The position numbers and the translations under genes are program-made. The notes under the pieces were generated by a model. It saw nothing but the letters and a program-made list of their open reading frames with translations, was not told the origin of the DNA and made no database searches. 13,511 bases of DNA. Origin: an uncultured Veillonella sp. Its GTDB lineage: Bacteria; Bacillota; Negativicutes; Veillonellales; Veillonellaceae. The stretch spans positions 1 through 13,511 of the forward strand of contig URSE01000029.1 of NCBI GenBank assembly GCA_900550455.1. Reading direction: 5' to 3'. Positions 7,461-13,511 of this stretch are shown here, one piece after another. Position 1 is the first letter of the stretch. The number at the start of each line of letters is the position of its first letter.

Positions 7461-8036
7461 ATGATTAATATCAATAATGCAGTGCAGTTCCAACATCTAG
7501 TATGGGACCGGATTTTAGAAGAAGCCCAGACCATTGTAGATGCAACCTGTGGAAATGGGCATGATTTCCTCTACCTAGCACAAGCTGCCAAGGAGGGGGC
7601 TCACCTCTATGCGATTGATATCCAAGACCAAGCCATTGTTAATACCAAAACCATCATAGGGCAGGCTAAGGTTAAGGATTCTGTCAGTATAACCTATATT
7701 CAGGGGTCCCACGATCAAGCGTTAGATGATCAAATTCAAGAGGATTATATTGACTTGGTCGTTTTTAATCTAGGCTACTTGCCTGGTTCTGACCACGCTT
7801 TGATGACAAAGCCAGACCTCACTATAGGAGCCCTTAAAGCAGTTCTTCCCAAATTATCTAAACAGGGAATTATAACCTTGGTGGCTTACCCGGGGACAGC
7901 TCAGGGTTTGGCGGAAAAGGAAGCCTTGGAAAAGTTTCTAGTCGGCCTTAGCCAAAAGGAATATAACTGCTGTCACTGGACTCCACTCAATCAAATTAAT
8001 CAACCACCTCTTATTTATATGATTCAAAAGCGTTAA
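7461..8036 (+). CDS. mnmM: Class I SAM methyltransferase of the YtqB/MnmM family (putative tRNA methyltransferase)
   Basis: The 191-residue Rossmann-fold protein has SAM motif I VDATCGNGHDF (26-36), an acidic second-strand motif AIDIQDQAI (51-59), and the motif NLGYLPGSDH (103-112) in the position of the NPPY-like catalytic loop. This pattern matches the Firmicutes 'putative rRNA methylase' family that includes Bacillus YtqB. YtqB has been reported to methylate nm5(s2)U34 of tRNA to mnm5(s2)U and renamed MnmM. By homology the same job is likely here; the older rRNA label was never well founded. It follows nadK by 15 nt and is closed by a terminator (8077-8111), so it is the last gene of the unit. 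Confidence 0.85.
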   Translation: MININNAVQFQHLVWDRILEEAQTIVDATCGNGHDFLYLAQAAKEGAHLYAIDIQDQAIVNTKTIIGQAKVKDSVSITYIQGSHDQALDDQIQEDYIDLVVFNLGYLPGSDHALMTKPDLTIGALKAVLPKLSKQGIITLVAYPGTAQGLAEKEALEKFLVGLSQKEYNCCHWTPLNQINQPPLIYMIQKR

Positions 8037-8076
8037 CTAAGAATCGTAGGATAGCCCTTACAAGCTTTATTGTAAA

Positions 8077-8111
8077 AGCCCTTTGGACGAGTACCATAAG
8101 GGCTCTTTTTT
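8077..8111 (+). terminator. Intrinsic terminator after mnmM, with a second competing 5' arm
   Basis: AGCCCTT (8077-8083) pairs with AAGGGCT (8098-8104). TGG (8084-8086) pairs with CCA (8094-8096) across one bulged T, and the loop is 7 nt. A run of six T residues (8106-8111) follows after one C. A second AGCCCTTA at 8053-8060 can pair equally well (8 bp) with 8097-8104. A small hairpin TTACAA/TTGTAA (8058-8063 with 8070-8075) lies between the two arms and would mask part of the first arm. Termination of the xseA-to-mnmM unit is the plain reading. Confidence 0.88.
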
Positions 8112-8123
8112 ATGAGAAGACCC

Positions 8124-8153
8124 TTATTTACCGGCCCTGTTGTATGATATAAT
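8124..8153 (+). promoter_or_regulatory. argR promoter with extended -10
   Basis: A perfect TATAAT (8148-8153) is preceded by TGA (8145-8147), forming an extended -10 element. The -35 position 18 nt upstream (TTATTT, 8124-8129) is a poor match, as is often tolerated with an extended -10. It lies just after the mnmM terminator and about 55 nt before the argR ATG, so it should start the argR-recN unit. Confidence 0.75.
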
Positions 8154-8158
8154 ATACA
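8141..8158. promoter_or_regulatory. Candidate ArgR operator over the -10 of argR
   Basis: An 18 bp imperfect palindrome, TGTAT at 8141-8145 matched by ATACA at 8154-8158 with 7 of 9 pairs overall, sits exactly over the -10 hexamer. ARG boxes are 18 bp AT-rich imperfect palindromes, and argR is self-repressed in several bacteria, so occupation here would block RNA polymerase. It is not a good match to the TGAAT-N4-ATTCA consensus. A second, looser site, TGAAT-N6-ACTCA, lies at 8167-8182. The function is inferred from position and symmetry. Confidence 0.4.
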
Positions 8159-8207
8159 TAAAAGAGTGAATAATAATACTCAATAATGTGGTAAAGGATG
8201 TGAACCT

Positions 8208-8663
8208 ATGAAACGCTATCGCTACAACAAAATTAAAGAAATCGTTCAGTCCCAATCGATTGAAACACAAGAAGAATTGGCTAATGCCTTATTAGCGGAG
8301 GGCATTGAAGTAACGCAAGCGACTGTATCTCGTGATATCAAAGAATTGATGCTCATTAAAATTCCTACAGGAGATGGCCATTATCGGTATGCTTTATCCC
8401 CAGAGGAAAATGTTGTTTTATCTAGAAGCCGTATCAACCGCCTCTTCCAAGATTCCATTATCCGTGTGGATTCGGCGCTCAATCAAATCGTATTACATAC
8501 CATTCCAGGTTCTGCTTCAGCGGTAGCTTTTTCCGTAGATCATGCTAAATGGTCAGAAGTCATTGGGACTTTGGCAGGGGATGATACTATACTCTTAATC
8601 TGCCGTTCTGTAGAAGAGGTAGACAGTGTTCTTAAACGTATTGCTGATTTGATGAAGGAATAG
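8208..8663 (+). CDS. argR: Arginine repressor ArgR
   Basis: The 151-residue protein has the full two-domain layout. An N-terminal winged helix (about 1-70) carries ATVSRDIKELML, with the DNA-contacting Ser-Arg at 41-42. A C-terminal hexamerisation and arginine-binding domain (about 80-151) carries GTLAGDDT at 120-127, with the Asp-Asp pair that contacts L-arginine. With arginine bound, hexamers repress arginine biosynthesis operons and often activate catabolism. AAAGGA at 8193-8198 is a suitable ribosome binding site 9 nt from the ATG. Its own promoter and a palindromic candidate operator lie immediately upstream. It is followed after 3 nt by recN, as in Bacillus (ahrC-recN). Confidence 0.97.
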   Translation: MKRYRYNKIKEIVQSQSIETQEELANALLAEGIEVTQATVSRDIKELMLIKIPTGDGHYRYALSPEENVVLSRSRINRLFQDSIIRVDSALNQIVLHTIPGSASAVAFSVDHAKWSEVIGTLAGDDTILLICRSVEEVDSVLKRIADLMKE

Positions 8664-8666
8664 ATT

Positions 8667-10346
8667 ATGCTTAGACAAATGGGCATTCGTAACTTTGCCC
8701 TCATCGAGCAAATGACCATTCCCTTTACGGATGGCATAACCATTTTTACAGGGGAAACGGGGGCTGGTAAATCAATCCTTATGGATGCCTTTTCCATCCT
8801 TTTAGGAGAGAGGGCTTCCTCTGATTTCATTCGGCATGGTAAGGACTCTTTTATCATCGATGGTCTCTTTGATATAGGTGATAATCAAGAATTATTGGAT
8901 CTTTTAACGAAGAAGAATATTGATGTAGAAGAAGGACAATTAGTCTTATCTAGATCCTTCAATGATAAGGGTAAATCTACCATTCTCGCTAATGATCAGG
9001 CAATTCCATTGAAAGCCCTTAAGGAAATTGGTTCCTATTTGGCCGATATTCACGGGCAGTATTCTAACCAGCAACTCTTAGATGTGGACCGTCATCATCT
9101 ATACTTAGACTTTTATAACCAGGAGGGGCGTGCAGCTTACGAAGATTATGACGCTAAGTATAAAGCCTACAAGGCAGCTAAGGCCCTCTTGGATGACATG
9201 ACTGAGACTATGGCGGAACGGGCACGAGAGTTGGATATGCTCCGCTACCAGATCGATGAAATCGAAGAAGCGGGGCTACAAAAAGGGGAAGACCAAGTTA
9301 TTTCAGAAGAGCTGAAGAAATTAGATGCCTTTGAACATATTGATAAGGTCTTAGGTGCTTGTTATGATGCCTTCTATGAAGGCCGTCATCCTTTGATTGA
9401 TACAGTCAACAACATCAAGACTGAAGTAGCAGATCTTCTTCGCTATGACCAAGATGTGAAAGAGATTTCTGAACTCATTAACTCTGCCTACTTTCAACTG
9501 GAAGAAGCGGCCCAATCGTTAGATCGCTATAGGGATTCCATTTCCTATGATGAGGAACGATATAAGTATTGCCAAGAGCGGGATAGTATAATCTATGGCC
9601 TCAAGAAAAAGTATGGATCCAGCATAGAAGACATCTTAGCCTATGAAGATAAGGCTCAAGCTCGCTTAGAAGAGTTGGAGGGACAGGTCTTATCCCAAGA
9701 TATCTTAGAAGATGATTTAGCCATCAAAGAGGCAGCTGCTCAAGAAGCTTTGCGAACCTTATCTGCAGTAAGAGCTAAGAATAGTCTTGCTATTAGGCAA
9801 GCCTTAGAAGCTGAATTTAAAGATTTAGGTATGGATAAAGCTCATATAGAATTCTCTATCCAGGATAGCCAAGAGCTTACCAGATTAGGGGCTAACTCTA
9901 TTGAACTTCTCTTTTCTGCTAATAAAGGGGAAGGCTTGCGTCCACTTCACAAGGTGGCTTCTGGTGGTGAATTGGCTCGTATTGCCTTGGCCTTTAAGTC
10001 CATTTTCTCTAACCATAGCTTAAAAACCCTGGTATTCGATGAAATCGATGTGGGGATTTCTGGCGATATAGCTCTTAAGGTGGCTGAGAAAATTCAAGCA
10101 TTATCTACCTCTAACCAAGTATTTTGCATCACTCATTTACCACAAACGGCTTCCATTGGACGCCATCATTATCACTTGGAAAAAGAAGAGGTAGATGGAC
10201 GGACCATTTCGACTATCACTAAACTTAACCAAGAACAACACCTAGCCCATATTGCTGCGATTATGTCAGGCAAGGGAATTTCCGATACAGCTCTTGCTAC
10301 AGCGTGCGAACTAATGCATCATTTTGGTGTAATCTATGATGATTAA
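8667..10346 (+). CDS. recN: DNA repair protein RecN
   Basis: This 559-residue SMC-like ATPase of double-strand break repair is of normal length. The N-terminal head starts LRQMGIRNFALIEQ with Walker A GETGAGKS at 29-36. A long helical coiled-coil middle (about 150-370, rich in E, K, A and Q) follows. The C-terminal half-head has the ABC signature ASGGELARIALAFK and Walker B TLVFDEIDVGISG, then the conserved CITHLPQTAS. The start lies 3 nt after the argR stop, with AAGGA inside the end of argR (8655-8659). No SOS-type operator is visible because the gene shares the argR promoter. No obvious terminator follows before the next promoter. Confidence 0.98.
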   Translation: MLRQMGIRNFALIEQMTIPFTDGITIFTGETGAGKSILMDAFSILLGERASSDFIRHGKDSFIIDGLFDIGDNQELLDLLTKKNIDVEEGQLVLSRSFNDKGKSTILANDQAIPLKALKEIGSYLADIHGQYSNQQLLDVDRHHLYLDFYNQEGRAAYEDYDAKYKAYKAAKALLDDMTETMAERARELDMLRYQIDEIEEAGLQKGEDQVISEELKKLDAFEHIDKVLGACYDAFYEGRHPLIDTVNNIKTEVADLLRYDQDVKEISELINSAYFQLEEAAQSLDRYRDSISYDEERYKYCQERDSIIYGLKKKYGSSIEDILAYEDKAQARLEELEGQVLSQDILEDDLAIKEAAAQEALRTLSAVRAKNSLAIRQALEAEFKDLGMDKAHIEFSIQDSQELTRLGANSIELLFSANKGEGLRPLHKVASGGELARIALAFKSIFSNHSLKTLVFDEIDVGISGDIALKVAEKIQALSTSNQVFCITHLPQTASIGRHHYHLEKEEVDGRTISTITKLNQEQHLAHIAAIMSGKGISDTALATACELMHHFGVIYDD

Positions 10347-10411
10347 AGGATAGCTATTTAGAATTATACATGGGAACATGGTCTTGAGAAGTCTCTTGCT
10401 ACTGGGCCTTC

Positions 10412-10440
10412 TTGACTGGCCTCAATCTCTGCTGTATACT
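10412..10440 (+). promoter_or_regulatory. Sigma-70-type promoter of the lysine riboswitch / dapB unit
   Basis: TTGACT (10412-10417) and TATACT (10435-10440) are separated by exactly 17 nt, a near-consensus housekeeping promoter. The predicted start, a few bases downstream (about 10446-10449), is just before the riboswitch P1 stem at 10463, the expected arrangement for a riboswitch-controlled leader. The 65 nt between the recN stop and this promoter hold nothing I recognise. Confidence 0.85.
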
Positions 10441-10462
10441 TTAAATACAAACGACATATGCG

Positions 10463-10624
10463 GAGATAGAGGTGCATTCATTAAGAGTACCAATGGGGAG
10501 CGGGGCACGCGTTGAACCACTGGAAAAGGAATGATTGCCGAAGTTCCATTAGGCCCTCTAATGGTTCTGGTTACGTTACTTAATAGGTGCGTAACTGTCA
10601 TCAACTATGATGGAGTGCTATTTC
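10463..10624 (+). ncRNA. Lysine riboswitch (L box) aptamer
   Basis: The leader carries the conserved lysine-aptamer blocks in order. P1 5' strand GAGATAG (10463-10469) pairs with CTATTTC (10618-10624). GAGGTGCA, AAGAGTACC, GGGGAGCG and then TTGCCGAAG (10535-10543) resemble the Bacillus lysC L box. A 7 bp P3 hairpin is CCATTAG/CTAATGG (10546-10552 with 10558-10564). A 6 bp P4 is GTTACG/CGTAAC (10570-10575 with 10590-10595). ACTGTCA follows, then a short P5 hairpin CATC/GATG (10599-10602 with 10609-10612) and GGAGTGCTATTTC. This fills most of the long gap between recN and dapB. In this class, lysine binding stabilises P1 and turns the downstream genes off. Confidence 0.95.
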
Positions 10625-10658
10625 ATTGATTAGTAAATCATAAAGATCAGTGGATAGT
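10617..10658 (+). promoter_or_regulatory. Antiterminator of the lysine riboswitch expression platform
   Basis: Bases 10618-10622 pair with 10653-10657, and 10624-10630 pair with 10646-10652, with only T10623 bulged: 12 pairs including two G-U. A further G-U pair (10617-10658) can be added. This helix uses the whole 3' strand of P1 and most of the 5' arm of the terminator, so it excludes both. Without lysine it should form and let transcription continue into dapB. Confidence 0.8.
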
Positions 10659-10674
10659 CCGCTGATCTTTTTTT
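10642..10674 (+). terminator. Lysine-controlled intrinsic terminator before dapB
   Basis: AAAGATCAGTGGA (10642-10654) pairs with TCCGCTGATCTTT (10658-10670): 13 pairs including one G-U, with a three-base loop TAG. Seven consecutive T residues (10668-10674) form the release tract. It ends 12 nt before the dapB ATG. Its 5' arm is shared with the antiterminator, as expected for riboswitch-controlled attenuation. Confidence 0.93.
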
Positions 10675-10686
10675 ATGGAGGTATAT

Positions 10687-11487
10687 ATGACTACAGTTGC
10701 TGTTTGTGGCGCTGGCGGTAAAATGGGCCGCGCTGTTGTAAAAGCTGTTTATGATGATCCAGAACTTACCCTTACTGGTGGGGTTGACCCTCATTTAGCA
10801 GGGCAGGATATGGGTCAATTGGCTGGCCTTGGAGCAATTGGTATTGCTGTATCTGCCTCCTTGGACCAAATCATAGAGGGTCCTAATAAACCTGATGTGA
10901 TTGTTGATTTCACCTCTCCAGCAATCATTTACGAAAATGCTAAAAAGGTTTTAGCTGCAGGCATTCACATGGTCATCGGCACAACTGGTTTAACTGCTGA
11001 ACAAAGGACAGATCTTGATGCTATTGGTCGCCAACATGGGGCCAATGCTTTAGTAGCACCAAACTTCTCTATGGGTGCTGTTATGATGATGAAGGTTGCC
11101 GCTGAATTGGCACCATACTTCCCAGATGTGGAAATTATCGAACTTCATCATAACCACAAGTATGATGCTCCATCAGGTACATCCGTTTTAACTGCTAAGC
11201 TTATTAATGAAGCAAAAAAAGCTGCTGGTGTAAAGGCGCAAGAAGACTTAACACGTGAATCCCTACCTGGTGCAAGGGGGGCTAAGGTGGACGATGTGAC
11301 CATTCACTCCGTTCGTCTTCCAGGCTATGTAGCCCACCAAGAAGTCATCTTTGGTGGCTATGATGAAACCTTAACGGTTCGTCATGACTCCTTGAGTCGT
11401 TTGTCTTTCATGCCAGGCGTCGTATTGGCTTGTAAGCGCATTAAGGATCATGAAGGCCTGACATATGGTCTTGAACACTACTTATAA
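10687..11487 (+). CDS. dapB: 4-hydroxy-tetrahydrodipicolinate reductase
   Basis: This 266-residue cytoplasmic enzyme reduces 4-hydroxy-tetrahydrodipicolinate with NAD(P)H in the diaminopimelate/lysine pathway. The dinucleotide-binding GAGGKMGR is at 8-15. VDFTSP and IGTTG (97-101) follow, then APNFSMG (124-130). The catalytic segment HHNHKYDAPSGTS carries H154 and K158, equivalent to the proton donor region in E. coli DapB. An in-frame ATG at 10675 falls directly on the end of the terminator T-run without a Shine-Dalgarno sequence. The ATG at 10687 has GGAGG at 10677-10681 and gives the standard N-terminus. Expression is controlled by the lysine riboswitch upstream. Confidence 0.97.
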   Translation: MTTVAVCGAGGKMGRAVVKAVYDDPELTLTGGVDPHLAGQDMGQLAGLGAIGIAVSASLDQIIEGPNKPDVIVDFTSPAIIYENAKKVLAAGIHMVIGTTGLTAEQRTDLDAIGRQHGANALVAPNFSMGAVMMMKVAAELAPYFPDVEIIELHHNHKYDAPSGTSVLTAKLINEAKKAAGVKAQEDLTRESLPGARGAKVDDVTIHSVRLPGYVAHQEVIFGGYDETLTVRHDSLSRLSFMPGVVLACKRIKDHEGLTYGLEHYL

Positions 11488-11560
11488 ATTGACTGTTAAG
11501 ACTTTGCTAAACTGCTAAAACAATTGGCTATAAACTATAGTATAAATTGCGAGGAATCCC

Positions 11561-12592
11561 ATGAGAAAACCCAACGTTGCCATTTTAGGCGCCACTGGCG
11601 CTGTAGGCGCTGAATTTATCACTCTTATTGAAGAACGTCACTTTCCTTTTGAAAATTTAAAGTTGCTGGCCTCTGCTCGATCTGCAGGGACAAAATTGAC
11701 TGTGGCTGGCAAGGAATATATTGTGGAAGAAGCAAAGCCTGAGTCTTTTGAAGGTATTGATATTGCCCTATTTGCAGGCGGCTCCATCTCCAAGACTCTG
11801 GCTCCAGAAGCAGCTAAACGTGGCGCTATTGTTATCGATAACTCTTCTGCTTTCCGCATGGATCCAGAGGTACCCTTGGTTGTACCAGAAGTAAACCCTG
11901 AAGATATTCTTAAGCACAAGGGGATTATTGCTAATCCAAATTGCTCTACCATCATTATGGCATTGGGCTTGAAGCCGCTTCATGACTTGTCTCCTATTAA
12001 ACGGATTGTAGTTTCTACATACCAAGCTGTATCTGGTGCCGGTAAAGAGGGGATTGAAGAATTGGCTAACCAAGTTCATCAATACAATGAAGGAAAAGAA
12101 ATGACGGCTAACTTATTGCCAACAGGTTCTTGTCCTAAACACTTCCCAATTGCCTTCAACATCTTGCCACAAATCGATATCTTCCTTGATAACGACTATA
12201 CCAAAGAAGAAATGAAGATGGTTAATGAAACCCAAAAGATCCTGCATGATGAGTCTATTCAAGTGGTACCAACAACTGTTCGAGTTCCTGTATATCGCTC
12301 TCACTCTGAATCAGTTCTAGTTGAAACCGAAGAACCTGTATCCGTAGAAGCTTTCCGTGCAGCTTGTGCTAAGTTCCCAGGCCTTCAAGTAAAAGATAAT
12401 CCAGCAGAGCAAATCTATCCTATGCCTCTATATACATCCAATAAAAATGACTGTGAAATCGGTCGTATTCGCAAAGACTTATACAATGATAAGGGCATGA
12501 ACTTCTGGATTGTGGGCGACCAAATTCGCAAGGGAGCCGCCCTTAACGCTTTACAAATTGCTGAATACCTCGTAGAGAAAGACGCATTTTAA
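11561..12592 (+). CDS. asd: Aspartate-semialdehyde dehydrogenase
   Basis: The 343-residue enzyme reduces aspartyl phosphate to aspartate semialdehyde with NADPH, the branch point to lysine/diaminopimelate and to threonine/methionine. The N-terminal nucleotide loop is GATGAVG (10-16). The active-site cysteine is C128 in NPNCST (125-130). VSTYQAVSGAGKEG follows, and RVPVYRSHSESV (241-252) supplies the catalytic H248. GAGGAA at 11551-11556 is the ribosome binding site. The 73 nt spacer after dapB is AT rich without a terminator, so read-through from dapB is expected. The spacer may also hold a weak promoter that I cannot place with confidence. Confidence 0.97.
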   Translation: MRKPNVAILGATGAVGAEFITLIEERHFPFENLKLLASARSAGTKLTVAGKEYIVEEAKPESFEGIDIALFAGGSISKTLAPEAAKRGAIVIDNSSAFRMDPEVPLVVPEVNPEDILKHKGIIANPNCSTIIMALGLKPLHDLSPIKRIVVSTYQAVSGAGKEGIEELANQVHQYNEGKEMTANLLPTGSCPKHFPIAFNILPQIDIFLDNDYTKEEMKMVNETQKILHDESIQVVPTTVRVPVYRSHSESVLVETEEPVSVEAFRAACAKFPGLQVKDNPAEQIYPMPLYTSNKNDCEIGRIRKDLYNDKGMNFWIVGDQIRKGAALNALQIAEYLVEKDAF

Positions 12593-12612
12593 TCCCCTTA
12601 GGAGGTCTTAAC

Positions 12613-13503
12613 ATGAAAACATTTGGTCGCGTTATCACCGCAATGGTTACAGCTTTCAACCAAGATGGATCCGTCAACATTGATGGTACTATACAAATCG
12701 CTAACCAACTCTTGGATAATGGGTCTGACGGTATTCTAATTTGTGGTACAACTGGTGAAAATCCAACTATTTCTCCAGAGGATAAATTGACTCTCTTTAA
12801 AGCGGTAGCTGAAGCTTGCGCTAGTAAGGGGACCCTCATCGCCAATGTGGGTTCCAACAATACTAGGGCCTCTGTAGAATTTGTAAAAAAAGTATGTTCT
12901 ATTCCTGGAATTTCGGGTCTCTTAGCAGTTGTACCTTATTACAACAAACCAAATACAGAGGGGCAATACCTTCACTATAAGGCCCTAGCTGAAGCATCTA
13001 GTTTGCCAATCTTAATCTATAATATTCCTGGACGTACAGGTAAGGCTATGGATGTAGCAACTATGAAACGTCTTAACCAAGAATTTCCTAATACTATCGT
13101 AGGTGTTAAGGAAGCTTCTGGCTCGTTAGATAATGTTGCTAAGATTCGTTATGAATTACCTACAGACTTCATGATTTATTCTGGTGATGATGGATTGACC
13201 CTGCCAATACTCTCCCTAGGTGGAGTAGGGGTTATCTCCGTTGTATCCCACCTTGTTGGTAAGGATATGAATGCTATGATACAAGCCTTCCAATCCGGCA
13301 ATGTAAAAGGGGCGGAAGAAATCAATCGATCTCTCTATGAGCTCTGTAAGGTTATGTTTATCACGACTAATCCAATTCCAGTTAAGTATGCTTGCCGGCA
13401 AATGGGTTGGCCTGTAGGTCCATTCAACTTGCCTATGTGTGAACCCTCTGATACCGAAGCGGATATGATTAATGCCGCCTTGAAGGCCCATAATATTTTA
13501 TAA
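12613..13503 (+). CDS. dapA: 4-hydroxy-tetrahydrodipicolinate synthase
   Basis: The 296-residue TIM-barrel aldolase condenses pyruvate with aspartate semialdehyde, the first committed step to diaminopimelate and lysine. The Schiff-base lysine is K166 in GVKEASG. Y136 lies in IYNIPGRTG (135-143), GTTGEN is at 45-50, and the PYYNKP tyrosines are at 109-110. AGGAGG at 12600-12605 is a strong ribosome binding site and the spacer from asd is only 20 nt, so asd and dapA are surely cotranscribed. The gene is complete; only 8 nt follow its stop, so the operon end is outside the window. Confidence 0.97.
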   Translation: MKTFGRVITAMVTAFNQDGSVNIDGTIQIANQLLDNGSDGILICGTTGENPTISPEDKLTLFKAVAEACASKGTLIANVGSNNTRASVEFVKKVCSIPGISGLLAVVPYYNKPNTEGQYLHYKALAEASSLPILIYNIPGRTGKAMDVATMKRLNQEFPNTIVGVKEASGSLDNVAKIRYELPTDFMIYSGDDGLTLPILSLGGVGVISVVSHLVGKDMNAMIQAFQSGNVKGAEEINRSLYELCKVMFITTNPIPVKYACRQMGWPVGPFNLPMCEPSDTEADMINAALKAHNIL

Positions 13504-13511
13504 GAATACCT

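Noticed and set aside
10422..10604. Minus-strand open frame across the riboswitch
   Set aside because: It is a chance reading of a structured RNA region, without a ribosome binding site or recognisable protein features.
10675..10686. dapB start at the first in-frame ATG
   Set aside because: It abuts the terminator T-run without a Shine-Dalgarno sequence, while GGAGG lies correctly before the ATG at 10687.
1..13511. Mobile element, CRISPR array, toxin-antitoxin or defence system
   Set aside because: Every long frame is a conserved housekeeping gene on one strand. I saw no direct-repeat array, terminal inverted repeats, integrase, transposase or small paired toxin genes.

Overview
The window is a gene-dense, all plus-strand stretch of core bacterial chromosome with moderate-to-low GC. 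Gene order (aminopeptidase P tail, efp, Asp23, nusB, then xseA-xseB-ispA, tlyA-argR-recN) is typical of Firmicutes. The protein sequences, the lysine riboswitch and the DAP genes fit a Negativicutes member, perhaps Veillonella- or Dialister-like. That genus-level guess is inference; the phylum-level placement is fairly safe. There is no sign of phage, insertion sequence, CRISPR, tRNA or rRNA, and no minus-strand gene.

Region 1 (1-2894), translation and transcription support: the last codons of an M24 (Xaa-Pro type) peptidase, elongation factor P, an intrinsic terminator, a protein with two Asp23 domains, NusB, and a TsaD/Kae1-like paralogue. Region 2 (2965-8036), a tightly packed run: both exonuclease VII subunits, a prenyl diphosphate synthase, a YuiD-type membrane protein in the place where dxs often sits, the TlyA RNA methyltransferase, NAD kinase and a YtqB/MnmM-type methyltransferase, ending in a clear terminator. 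Region 3 (8124-10346): an extended -10 promoter carrying a palindrome, then argR and recN. Region 4 (10347-13503): a sigma-70-type promoter, a complete lysine riboswitch with terminator and antiterminator, then dapB, asd and dapA, three enzymes of the aspartate to diaminopimelate/lysine pathway.

The genes form several transcription units. The lysine riboswitch almost certainly makes dapB, and perhaps asd and dapA by read-through, respond to lysine. ArgR probably represses its own promoter. The terminator between efp and the Asp23 gene has no visible promoter after it, so that junction may be an attenuator or a partial terminator. The rest are packed genes, with two 17-nt overlaps (Asp23/nusB and xseA/xseB) and a 4-nt ATGA junction into tlyA, which suggest translational coupling.

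I found no convincing wholly new system. The most notable points are the tandem Asp23 protein, the TsaD paralogue with an altered nucleotide-loop region, the YuiD-like protein beside ispA, and the readable riboswitch switching structure.
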